A DNA stretch of 64,000 nt from the NCBI GenBank assembly GCA_024180945.1, contig JAKSGN010000005.1, forward strand, positions 3,410,001 through 3,474,000. Direction: 5' to 3'. The translations under genes were made by a program, and so were the position numbers. How positions within the stretch are numbered: the stretch's first letter is position 1; every line of letters starts with the position of its first letter. The DNA comes from Macrophomina tecta. Its lineage: Eukaryota; Ascomycota; Dothideomycetes; Botryosphaeriales; Botryosphaeriaceae. The notes under the pieces were generated by a model. The model searched no databases and had not been told where the DNA came from. It worked only from the letters and a program-made list of their open reading frames with translations. Positions 33,681 to 44,043 of this stretch are shown piece after piece.

Positions 33681-36179
33681 ACCATTCCTTCACGCCAGAT
33701 ACCCCCCTGCCAGGACCGGGTAGATCCAGGTTCTGTAAAAATTCCTTTCGTTTCTGGCACCTTTCCTTCCCACAGAAGATGGTGTGCATTTTTTGGTTTC
33801 ATGGGAGTCCATAAAGCCCTTTTATAGATAGGACGGGCGTTAAATTTCTGTTTTCATTGTCCATTACCTATTAGCAGCATTGCAAGGCATTTAAGAGTAT
33901 ACCAGGGTAGATTACGGGTTTAGGGGCGCTATCAGTCCCTCGATGAATGACGGCCAAACCCAAAAAACTTTTGACCACTTCACTCACTCTCCACCTTGTC
34001 ATGCACGTGAAGCCTGTCGCTGCCACCCCTTTCCCTGGCTGCCATCTTGTCGTTCCCCTCCCTGTGGTACATTGCCCCTATTGCGCTCGGCCAACAGGTC
34101 CCACCTATCTCCACAACCCGCATCACCACTCAACCCCGGATCTGCTAAAGTTGGTAAATCCCGCAATCTCGTCCTTTGTGTTTTCACACCGCCGCGAACT
34201 CACCGACCACCGCCCATCACCCGGACAAGATTCCCCTTGCACGCCAAACCCCCATCAGCCGTACATCCTCACCACAAACTGCCACTACCCGAGGACCCTT
34301 GCAGATCAGCGGTCGCCTAAAGCTTTGCTCTGACAAGTTTTCCCGGCGGCTACTTCGCTACACTTGCCACAGCTTGGATACAGCTTCAAGGAGGCCAAGA
34401 CGCTTGCGGACTCAACTAACGCCGCCATGCTATCAACCCTTGTTGCGCTTTGCAGGCCGATCGTGCTCTTTTACGTGTTAGCCTAGCGTTTTAGGCACGG
34501 CAGCCCGCCATCTGCTGGTCCGACTGCTTTACTGTCACGGCGCATCTCTCGGCGGCGGATGGGAAGCGCAGATTATGCAGCTCGCACATCAATGTTTGCC
34601 GAGGAGAAGGGGTGCGGGGCGAATGGTGGCCTCGCTGCGAGCCCGGCCGCCCGCGCGCGGGAAAAAAAGAGGAAGAGAAGAAAAGAACCGCACGCAAACA
34701 AACGCGAAAGGCTGTTTCGCGTGGCACCCTTGCGTTCCGCCGGCGGTGCTTCTTCATTGGCGCGGTTCGGCCGGGTCGGTCCTGCTTTGCCGGTGTGGCC
34801 TGAGATAGAAGGTATGTACACACACACATATGCATGCCTTCATGCTAGGCGTGCAGTGGGGGCTGCGGCGGCGGAAGGTTGGCCGCGGCGTTTCTTTCTT
34901 TTCTTTTTTTCTTTTCCCACTCTTGATCTCGCTTGCGTCATTAAAATTTGTGTGGGTTTGTTTATTATGGCGTTCCCTTCAAGGCACTATTCGCGACTGG
35001 TCTGGCTTAAGCCTTTTTCTCCTCCCGCATGGTGTATGCACTGATGATGGGCGGGAGTGCAATTCCGGGCGAGTCATAATGGTGACTGGAGGCTCCACAT
35101 TTTGCATGTTTCAGGCCGCCGCGTCAATCTTGCAGAGGAGATGTGTTGGATGAGGACAGGGAGAGATATTTTTGGTGTTGAGGGGGCTTGGGTACTGGAC
35201 CCGGGGGTTCACGTGACTGAAGCGGGCTGGCCTCTTTCTAACTTCATCGACACCACTGCAGTCGTCGCTTGTTCCTCTCCCGCTCATGCCGCAGTGCAGG
35301 GCGAGATCCTGGAGTCTTCCAAACGCCACTGCCGTGAACAACCAATAATTGAACGATCCCGCGGAAATACGCCATTTCATGTGAAGCTTCCGTCCCTTCT
35401 ACAACACCCGTATCCAAGAAGAGTTCATCTGGGGCTTTGACGAATCATATTGAGTTCAACTGGTTTTTCTGGGCATCCGCTTCTGTAGGGATACTTCAGT
35501 TTCCCGCGTCAAGGGCGTGGTGCCAAATTATGACACCTGTCGAATGGATTATACTTCGTATTATCCTGCGCCACTAGGCCTTCTCCACGAATCCGCCGTA
35601 ATCCTTTTCATGCGGCTGGGCTTGTGTTGTTACGCGCTGCGCCATGGAAGCGGCTCAAGAGTGGAGCGGGACCGGTCGATGCCGCAACTGTTTCAAGCGC
35701 CCATATATCCTTATGTGGCGATACGTCGCTGTCGCTTGCGTATAGCAATGCACCTCTGCGCCACGGTTTTCGGCTTTTCGGTGCTGTTTGAACTCTTTTA
35801 TGGCTTAGTCTGCCCGTTGACTACCTCTTTCAACGTGGGATTCTACAAATCAGCGGTTGGCCATGCTGATCTCAGGTGCGAATGCCTTCGAAAGTGCTTA
35901 CTGTATTGTCAGACAATCCATCGTAAGTTATTGACGGTTATATTTGTACCTATAATGCAGGTTGTCCGTACGACTTTGGGTATGGCCACTCCCATATGGG
36001 AAGCATCCTGGATATCCCCAGTTCTACCCCCAGTGCTCGAAAGACGCGGATGTAACTGCCACTCAGGATGATCTGCTCTATTTGCATTCCAGTATCCTCC
36101 TCCTTTTACGCAGGCTTCGAGAGATCAGCATCAAGGTGCCTGATCATGATCTCGTCTCTTCTTCGTGCCATGCAACGGT
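33681..36179. other. Gene-poor region left of the repeat island
   Basis: It starts with the HAD gene's 3' flank. No recognisable domain follows. Around 35925-35961 a GTAAGT..ATGCAG segment of about 37 bases looks like a tiny intron inside an unassigned frame, which may be a remnant of a decayed gene. No RNA gene was seen. Confidence 0.45.
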
Positions 36180-36558
36180 AGTTGGTGTTAAGGATTACGG
36201 AGAATAATAATTCGACCGAGTTCTTATATAAAAGAAGAAGCTGCTAAGGAGAGAAGAAATACAAAGAAAGAGAACGCTTAAATAGTTAAGTAAAACACGC
36301 TAAGCGGAAAGGAGTAGCTATACGAGCAGTACGGGGCTAACCCGTAATAAATGAGACTTTCGACTACACGATCTAGGCAAGCCATCTTCGCAAGAGAGGT
36401 GGGAACGCTCTTTTCACGGAGAGTGAGACTGAGTGTCCTGATTTCACCTTCCCGGACGTGCTTGACAATCTGGCTCCCCTTATATTTGGCTTAGGAATTA
36501 CACCTCTCCACCGAAGCGGCTATATGAAGTATCACATCGAAGTAAAGAATATAACAGG

Positions 36559-36563
36559 GCCAC
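36559..36563. repeat. Target site duplication GCCAC, left copy
   Basis: GCCAC directly precedes the LTR and is repeated directly after it at 36757-36761, as expected for a 5 bp duplication made by a retrotransposon integrase. Confidence 0.75.
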
Positions 36564-36756
36564 TGTCAGGACAATAGGCCCTGGCATACCCTTAGGGTGC
36601 TTATACCGTGCGTTCCACGTGCTTATCACGTGCTACGCACGGGCCCCCAGTATATAACGCCACCAAGGGGTGAATCCTGCACTACTAAGGATTCGCACCT
36701 GAGAATATACGACTCTTCTGAAGGCTCCCTGCTTATAACCAGCCCATTTGCTCACA
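36564..36756 (+). mobile_element. Solo LTR of an LTR retrotransposon, 193 bp
   Basis: It begins TGTCAGGACAATAGG and ends TTGCTCACA, so it has the canonical TGT..ACA termini. A TATATAA box at 36651-36657 is placed as an LTR promoter would be, and an inverted GAATCC/GGATTC pair follows. Perfect GCCAC direct repeats flank it. No internal gag/pol region or second LTR is present, so it is a solo LTR left by recombination. Ty1/copia or Ty3/gypsy cannot be decided without a full copy. Confidence 0.75.
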
Positions 36757-36761
36757 GCCAC
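36757..36761. repeat. Target site duplication GCCAC, right copy
   Basis: Direct repeat of 36559-36563 that follows the last base of the LTR. Confidence 0.75.
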
Positions 36762-36766
36762 GTACT

Positions 36767-37024
36767 TCAATTTTCTTGATAAGTCACACCTCCATCACTC
36801 GCTTGGTGGAACTGTAAGTTGACAAATTTTGGTAGGCTCGCAAATACCACTTCTAGGAAAGCGATCAGCTTCCGAGCAAGGTATATATCATTGAAAGGGA
36901 GTACGACGTCAGATCTGGAGAGCCGCAGTTTCGCTTCTACGTCGATCACTGGAGATTGGATGTGCAAGCGGAGCTGGAGATGAAACTCTCCAACGCTCGT
37001 ATATCGTGTCAGCGAAGGATTAGT
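36767..37024 (-). pseudogene. Unassigned coding-like frame next to the LTR
   Basis: An 85-codon open frame closed by TGA at 36769-36767, only six bases from the duplicated target site. It reads with alternating hydrophobic and charged residues (VIDVEAKLRLSRSDVVLPF, LARKLIAFLEVVF, LPKFVNLQFHQ), unlike the Arg/Pro/Ser-rich chance frames elsewhere. There is no ATG and no clear upstream exon, so it may be the last exon of a decayed gene. I do not recognise the family. Confidence 0.25.
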
Positions 37025-37663
37025 TTATAAAGAAAGGGCAATGATGGGGAAAGCTGGTTGGGGGAGCTTGTAGTGAAAGTGTGGCCCGCGTCCCGTTATT
37101 CGGAGGCGGTTTCTTCCCCGCCCCGGAGAAGAGATTCGCTGCGCCTATTTTCGCATAAGTTTCTCTACATATTCAATTCATTACAAAGATCTGGCCCGGT
37201 GTGATGGAAAGCTTTGCAACGGTGGGAAGTGGAACACTTACCAGTTGATGCATTCAGGTTTACAAGCACTAACATAGATAATTCTATTTCGAGTAAATAA
37301 ACGCCAAATAAGCCTGCATTTTCGCAACCATACAAGGTTTTGATTTTCCTCTTTGATTGGTCTTCGGGGAATACAGAATTTGATGCTACTGAAGGGCGGC
37401 ACAATGATGACGTCAACGGATCTATGCTCACCCCACACTTCGACTACTTCGTACCGCGTACCACCGGTTGTGGTCGCTACGACAGACACTTCATTGCCGG
37501 AGCACACATTTCCTTATGTTCAACTGTCAAAGGCGCTTCCTCTTCTGGCTAGCTTTGTGACTCACTTCCCCTTGTTGCCTGGAAGGCTACCGAGGCGTAT
37601 ATCTGCATTCATCTCTTCCAACGATCCCGGATCAGTCCTTCTCACCCACAGCGCCGCCAAAGC

Positions 37664-38407
37664 ATGTCGTCCACAATTCTTGGATCAGTAGAAGATAGCT
37701 CGCCTATATACTTCTGGCGCGAGTACGACATGCCATATGGCTTCCTTTCGCAGTGGTACGACTGTGCATTTGTGCATGAGGGGGTAACGTACCGCAGCGC
37801 CGAGATGTGGATGATGGTGCAGAAGGCGAAGCTCTTCGGCGATCAGGTGCGTTGAGGAAATTTCAGGGCTAAATTGGGCCGAGACTGCATCTTGCCCATT
37901 ATTTAGGAGGTTTTGCGCTGAATCTGTGACCTCGGGGGTTGCAGGATGTAGCGGAAGCTATGCTACAGGCGACGACGCCGAAAGAACACAGAGACTTGGG
38001 ACGGAGGGTCAAGAATTTCGATAGAAAGCTATGGGACGAGAGTGAGTCGAATGCCGGGGCTTGTAATATTGCTTTCCGCATTGAAATCTGACGCAATTTC
38101 AAGACAAGAGCCGCATCGTTGAGGAGGGAAATTGGTGGAAGTTCACGAAGAGCAAGGAGAAAGCCCAGTTGACGGAGATGCTCCTAGCAACAGGTGACAG
38201 GGAGCTAGTCGAAGTAAGTCATGCGGATGTTCTTTCCAGTGGGAAGAGTCAGGAGCTCATTTTTGACAGGCTTCTCCGTATGACAGAATTTGGGGTATTG
38301 GGTTTGACCGGAACAGTGCCGATGCTCATCGAAATGAATGGGGAGAGAACCTGCTGGGCAAGGCAATCACGAATGTGAGGAGGCGCTTGCGAGAGGCGGG
38401 TCATTAG
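37664..38407 (+). CDS. NADAR-domain (YbiA/DUF1768) protein
   Basis: Small N-glycosidase-type protein. Exons 37664-37846, 37945-38041, 38104-38213 and 38270-38407 give 175 residues. Family landmarks run along the whole length: FLSQWYDCAFVHEGVTYRSAE, MMVQKAKLFGDQ, LGRRVKNFDRKLWDE, IVEEGNWWKF, EMLLATGDRELVEASPYDRIWGIGF, WGENLLGKAITNVR. NADAR enzymes are known to cleave N-glycosidic bonds in early riboflavin intermediates in plants and bacteria, and some bacterial ones remove ADP-ribose from DNA bases beside DarT toxins. The role in this fungus is unknown. The N-terminus is short (MSSTILGSVEDSS) with no targeting signal, so it is probably cytosolic. It lies just right of the LTR island and convergent with REX2, 98 bases between stops. 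Confidence 0.9.
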
Positions 38408-38505
38408 CATGCTTAATCAAAGCATCGTTGCTTGAGGAGTTACAAGAAAGGAAGATGAATTGCAGAAGTCACTTGTGGAGTACGCCGCCAGTCGTGACAC
38501 TGTAC

Positions 38506-39157
38506 TCACGCAGGGTTCTCAGGTTCCGGTAATCTACTAGGCTTGAAGAAAATGTCACGGTAGAACTTGGCTTCCGCGATGCTCTCCAGAATGTCGGCGC
38601 GAGCCTCATGCAAGCCCCTCTTCTGTGGGGACTTCTTAAGGATCTCTTCAGGTGCCCATCGCCTTGCCGCCTCCTTGATGGCGCTTACATCAAGTATGCG
38701 GTGGTGGAGATGGTTGACCAACACGTTGTAAGGAGCTTTGGTCAGGAAGGTCTTGTCTGCGTGGACAGTGTTTCCAGCGAGCAGAGCCTTGCGAGGTTCA
38801 GGAGCGTGCTTCTTGACGTATTCCAGGAGGCCTTGTGCAGCTTCTTCGTGAGTGGTAGTCGAGGCAATGGCAGCAGCAGTGAGGCCAGAAAGTGCGTGGT
38901 GTTTCGTGCACCACTCATCCATCTCATCCAGCCTGGTCTTGTCATGGTGAACTACGGCTTCGTAACCCGTCTCGTCGAGGAGATTGAGGTCGTAATCGGT
39001 TACGAAGCAGGCAATCGAGAGGATCGACTCGGTGTTGGCGTCCAGGCCGGTCATCTAGTGACAGGAGCTGATCAGCACATGGCAGTCAGGGTGACTCAGT
39101 TTGACATACCTCGCAGTCGATCCAGACCAGCGGCTCGCGGGAGACTTGTTCGGGCAT
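38506..39157 (-). CDS. REX2: Oligoribonuclease (Rex2/Orn)
   Basis: 3'-5' exoribonuclease that degrades two- to five-base RNA fragments. Exons 39157-39110 (16 codons) and 39054-38506 give 198 residues; the 55-base intron splits the first catalytic motif, so WIDCE joins MTGLD. DEDDh residues: D14 and E16 in IDCEMTGLD, Asp in [11 protein letters not shown], and His/Asp in [12 protein letters not shown]. In yeast Rex2 is mitochondrial, and the open frame here continues upstream of the ATG, so a longer targeted form is possible but no upstream ATG supports it. It is divergent from POL1 over 318 bases. Confidence 0.93.
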
Positions 39158-39475
39158 CTTTTGGTAAAAAAGAACAATACTGCAGAAGCTAGAAAATTGA
39201 ACAGGTTGAAGTGTGGTGGGCTCTGCGCGGAGATACTTAAAAGCAGAGGCTGTCGCGCAACGGGCACGGGCCGCCACTTTGCGACGCGTTGGAACGCGCG
39301 CGCGCGGCCGCCATCTTTCGAGACCGCGTTCCCGCTCTGCCCTCCCACACCACCCAAACACGCCCGGGGCCGCCACGCCCATAAACACCCCCGTCCTCAA
39401 CGTCACGGCGCTTGCGCATATGCTTCCGGCTCGGATTACTTCTTGATATTCCCCAACCGTCTTCTTCATCCGGAA
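39158..39475. promoter_or_regulatory. Bidirectional REX2/POL1 promoter
   Basis: 318 bases between the two start codons, GC-rich on the POL1 side. It has one ACGCGT box at 39284-39289, 187 bases from the POL1 ATG, within a CG-rich patch (GACGCGTTGGAACGCGCGC). Confidence 0.6.
39284..39289. promoter_or_regulatory. MluI cell-cycle box (ACGCGT) in the POL1 promoter
   Basis: The MBF consensus, as found before budding yeast POL1, where MCB elements drive its G1/S peak. A single site; its use here is inference. Confidence 0.5.
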
Positions 39476-42400
39476 ATGGCCTCGCGAGCAGCCCGCTTGG
39501 CTGAGCTCCGCGCTCTCAGAGCCGCAGGCAAGACCCGTCTCGACAGCTACCAGGTGGAGGAAGAGAAGCAATTGTACGAGGAGGTCGACGAGGAGGGTTA
39601 CAAGAAGGTTGTCCGCAGCCGTCTGGACCAGGATGATTTCGTTGTCGACGACAATGGCGAGGGCTATGCCGACGACGGCAGAGAAGATTGGGACACGGAA
39701 CGCCTGCCTCGATACGACAGCGAGAGCGAGGAAGAGCAGCCCTTGCGAGGCAAGGCTGGTATGCGACCTTGAAGACGGCCATGCACGTCAAGTCCACAAG
39801 CTAACGCTGTTCACAGCGAAGAGGAAGCGGGAAGAGGATCGCGAGAGGAAGGAGAAGGCCAAGAACGGCATTAACAAGTACTTCAGTGCCCAAGCTGCCA
39901 CGGCCGCTTCAAAGCCCAAGGTAGGCTCTCGACGTCGTCGGGGTCGATTTATCCGCCTGTTGACGTTTCACTAGCCCATGAAAACAGCCGAGGATGAAGC
40001 TTTCATGGCCGACCTCCTGGGTGAAGTCGACGCCAACGTACCTAGCCGCCCACGTATGAAGCCTGTGAGATCGGACACGCGGCGAAAGACACGCGTACTC
40101 TCTCCCCCACTCGAAGACCGCAAGCCCAAGCCTCGTCAAGCTCAAGCTGAAGATCCCTCTGTCATGGCCGATACTCCACCATCTGCGAGCGCGTTGGACG
40201 ACGACAATTACATCCCGCCCGCCGATGACGATATGATGATGAGTGACCCGCCGTTGCCTTCGTCTCCCGTCACCAAAGCCGTTGAGCGAAAGTTCTCTCA
40301 AGTCAACGTGAAGGCTGAGGAAGAAGAGGATGACGACCTCATGGAGGTCGAGCAGGCGGTTGGCCATACAGGAATCCGCACTGCTGGTGTCAATATGACG
40401 GGCAGCAGACCTGTGCCGAAGATTAAAAAGCAGGACGCATACCCTACTCCAAACAGCTCATCACCGCCTCGTCCGGCACAAGAGACAGCAGTGGATGCTT
40501 CCGCGTGGAACAAAGTTACCAATAATCTCAATGTTGTCAGCAGTCCGGCTGTTGAGACTGCGTATAGCGCGGGTAAGATCAGACCCGAACACGCTCTCGA
40601 GGAGGACGGCAGCCTCCGATTTTTCTGGATTGATTACACCGAGGTCAAGGGCAGCCTTTGTCTTTTCGGAAAGATCAGAGACAAGTCAACTGGTAGCTTC
40701 GTCAGTGCCTTTGTGAAGATCGACAACATTCTTCGCAAATTATTTTTCCTGCCGCGGGAATATCGGCAAAAGCATGGCCGAGACACTGAGAAAGAGGTTG
40801 GTATGGGCGATGTATACCAGGAAGTTGACGGGTTGATGTCCAGATTCCAAGTGGACATGCATAAGATCAAGCCGTGTACCCGCAAATACGCTTTCGAACT
40901 TCCGGAAATCCCGAAGGAGGCCGAATACCTCAAGCTCCTTTACCCCTACACCAAACAGCAGCTTCCTATGGATCTCAAAGGGGAGACCTTCTCCCACGTC
41001 TTCGGGACGAACACCTCCATTTTTGAACAGTTTGTGCTCTGGAAGAACATAATGGGTCCTTGCTGGCTTAAAATCGATGGAGCGAATCTCAACGCCGTCA
41101 ACAACGCATCTTGGTGCAAGCTCGAGTGCCTTGTTGACAAGCCAAACAACATCACTCCCCTCGGCGAGACCGACAACCTCGAGGCCCCTCCGCTTACGCT
41201 CATGAGCATTGCACTCAGGACAACCTTCAACCCCAAGGACAACAAGCAGGAGATCCTAATGGCCAGTGCCAGAATCTATGAGAACATCTCACTGACCGAC
41301 ACCACTCCTGCCGACAAACTACCTTGCAAGTTATACACGGTCATGCGACCAAATGGAGATTCCTGGCCGACTGGCTTCAAGTTCGATGCAGAGAAACACA
41401 AAGGGACCATCAAGATGGAGCGGAATGAGCATGGACTTCTGAGCATGTTCATGTCGATTCTTGCAAAGATGGACCCTGATGTGTTGATGGGTCACCGCCT
41501 TGAGGATGTCGACTACGGGATTCTCCTCAACCGCCTGCGTGAGAAGAAGACCCCAGGTTGGCACAGGATCGGACGTCTTAGGAGGACTGAATGGCCCAAA
41601 AACCTTGGCAAGGGAAGTGGCAGCTTCTTCGTGGAGAGGCAGATTGCCGCCGGTCGCCTCCTCTGCGACTTGGCAAACGATCTGGGCAAATCTCTCATGA
41701 CAAAATGTCAGTCCTGGAGCTTGAATGAGATGTGTGAGCTGGTCCTTGGCCATGGCAATGCTCGCCAAGATATCGACAACGAGACTGCGCTGAAGACATG
41801 GGCGACTTCGAGAGAAGGTCTGATGAACTATGTGAGACATTGTGAGGCTGACACTTTCTTTATTGCGGCCATTGCCCTGAAGGTGCAAATGCTTCCCTTG
41901 ACCAAGGTTCTCACCAACCTGGCTGGTAACTCCTGGGGCCGGACGCTTGGTGGTACCAGAGCCGAGCGAAACGAGTACATTTTGCTCCACGAGTTCCACC
42001 GGAACAAGTACATATGTCCGGACAAGGTTTTCGGGAAGGGCAACAAGAAGCCCAGTGAAGAGACTATAGAAGGCGAAGAAGGCGCAGATGCCAAGAAGAA
42101 GGACAAATACAAGGGTGGTCTCGTCTTCGAGCCAGAAAAAGGTCTCTACGATCGCTTTATCCTTGTCATGGACTTCAACTCCTTGTACCCAAGCATCATT
42201 CAAGAGTTCAACATCTGCTTTACGACTGTTGAAAGAGCCGAGATCAGCGAAGAGGAGGAAAAGGTTCCGGAAGTGCCATCGGCATCACAAGACCAGGGTA
42301 TCCTTCCCAGGCTCATTGCTACGCTCGTCAGCAGGAGAAGGGAAGTCAAGAAACTCATGAAGGACCCTTCAGCGTCCTCAGACCAGCTTGCAACCTGGGA

Positions 42401-44043
42401 TATCAAGCAAATGGCCTTGAAGCTCACCGCCAACTCTATGTACGGCTGTCTTGGTTACACCAAGTCTCGTTTCTACGCCCGTCCTCTTGCAATGCTCACA
42501 ACTTACAAGGGCCGTGAGATTCTACGTAGGACAAAGGACCTTGCTGAGAGCAAGATGCTCCGCGTCATCTACGGTGATACGGACTCGGTCATGATCAACA
42601 CCAACATGGACAACCTACAGGACGCTTTCAAGGTTGGCAATGAGTTCAAGAGGGACGTTAACGACAGCTACAAGTTGCTCGAAATTGACATCGATAACGT
42701 CTTCCGACGACTGCTTCTTCACGCGAAGAAGAAGTACGCTGCCATCAACATGGTTGAGGTGGATGGCAAATGGACGGAGAAACTGGAAGTAAAGGGTTTG
42801 GACATGAGGCGCAGGGAGTACTGTGCTTTGTCTAAGGAGACGTCTTCGAAACTGCTCAACTTCCTGCTCTCCGGAGAAGATCCGGAGACTGTTGTTGAGA
42901 AGATCCACGAGTACCTCCGCGAGCTGGCCGCACAGATGCGGGATTTCAAAGTCCCAGCTCAGAAGTATACAATTTTCACCCAGCTCGGCAAGGACCCCAA
43001 GGAATACCCCAACGGCAATAGTATGCCCTCTGTTCAAGTGGCACTCCGTCTTATGGCAAAGGGCAAGCATGTTAAGGCTAAGGATGTCATGTCCTTCGTC
43101 ATCACTGGTGAAAGCGGTGGATCCGCGGAGACGGCTGCGAAGAACGCCTATACGCTTGAGGAAGTCTTGAAGCCAGACTCAGGTCTCAGGCCGGGTACGT
43201 CGACATGCCTCCTTATTGGCAAGAACTTTCAGACTGACATGCGCAGATATCGACTACTATCTCCACAAACAGATCTTGCCGCCCGTTGAGCGACTATGTG
43301 CTCCCATTGCAGGCACCAACGTAACGCGACTGGCAGAGTGCCTTGGCCTGGATACTTCCAAGTATCGCGTCAGCACTCTTTCCAGCAATTCTCAGGATGT
43401 TGAGATACATCCTCTCGATTCTCAAATTCCCGATGAAGTTCGCTTCAAGGATTCTCTGCCATTCACTCTACGCTGCCCATCATGCAAGCATCAGTCACCA
43501 TTCCGTGGTCTTGCCAAGACGCCAGAGATGGTCTCACACGAGGGCTTGATGTGCAACAACGCTTCGTGCCGCCGGGCTCTCTCAACGCTTTCCATCTCGT
43601 CGCAACTTGAAGCCCAAATTCGGCAACATACAGCACGGTACTACGCCGGCTGGCTTGTATGCGACGACCCGGCCTGCGGTGCACGAACCCGCCAGATGAG
43701 TGTCTACGGGCATCGCTGTCTGGGGCCCCAAGGGCGCGGTCTTGGATGTGCTGGTCGCATGAGCTACGAGCTTGGTGACAAGGCCATGTACAATCAGCTG
43801 TTGTACCTTCAGAGTCTCTTCGATGTCGACAAGGCAAAGTCAACAATCACAAAAGAGCGCGGCTCGGGTAAGGGTGTCACTGGTGAGGTGGAGGAGAAGG
43901 TCACCGTCTTGGCAGAGGTCAACAGGGAGAGGTTCGAGACATGGAAGGACATTGTCAAGGCCTACCTGGATCGGAATGGCCGTCAGTGGGTGCAGATGGA
44001 CAGTTTGTTCTCTTTCGCTCTCAGGACGGCGGCGACGGCATGA
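39476..44043 (+). CDS. POL1: DNA polymerase alpha catalytic subunit
   Basis: Extends RNA primers made by primase at the start of every Okazaki fragment. Exons 39476-39758, 39817-39920, 39975-43194 and 43247-44043 give 1,467 residues, matching yeast Pol1 (about 1,468). Family B motifs are complete: [14 protein letters not shown] at about residue 862 (motif A), [18 protein letters not shown] (B) and YGDTDSV at about 995 (C). The vestigial exonuclease region lacks the usual acidic triad, as in all Pol alpha. The C-terminal module has two Cys clusters: [16 protein letters not shown] and [20 protein letters not shown]. The N-terminus ([22 protein letters not shown]) is the conserved fungal start, and KNGINKYF with an acidic patch resembles the Ctf4-binding region. 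Introns are 58, 54 and 52 bases. Confidence 0.97.

Larger units (their letters stand above)
36180..37160. repeat. AT-rich repeat island
   Basis: Base composition turns sharply AT- and purine-rich (AAGAAGAAGCTGC.., TTAAATAGTTAAGTAAAAC) against GC-rich flanks. It contains the intact solo LTR at 36564-36756. The look is that of decayed transposon DNA; no element coding domain survives. Limits are approximate. Confidence 0.5.
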
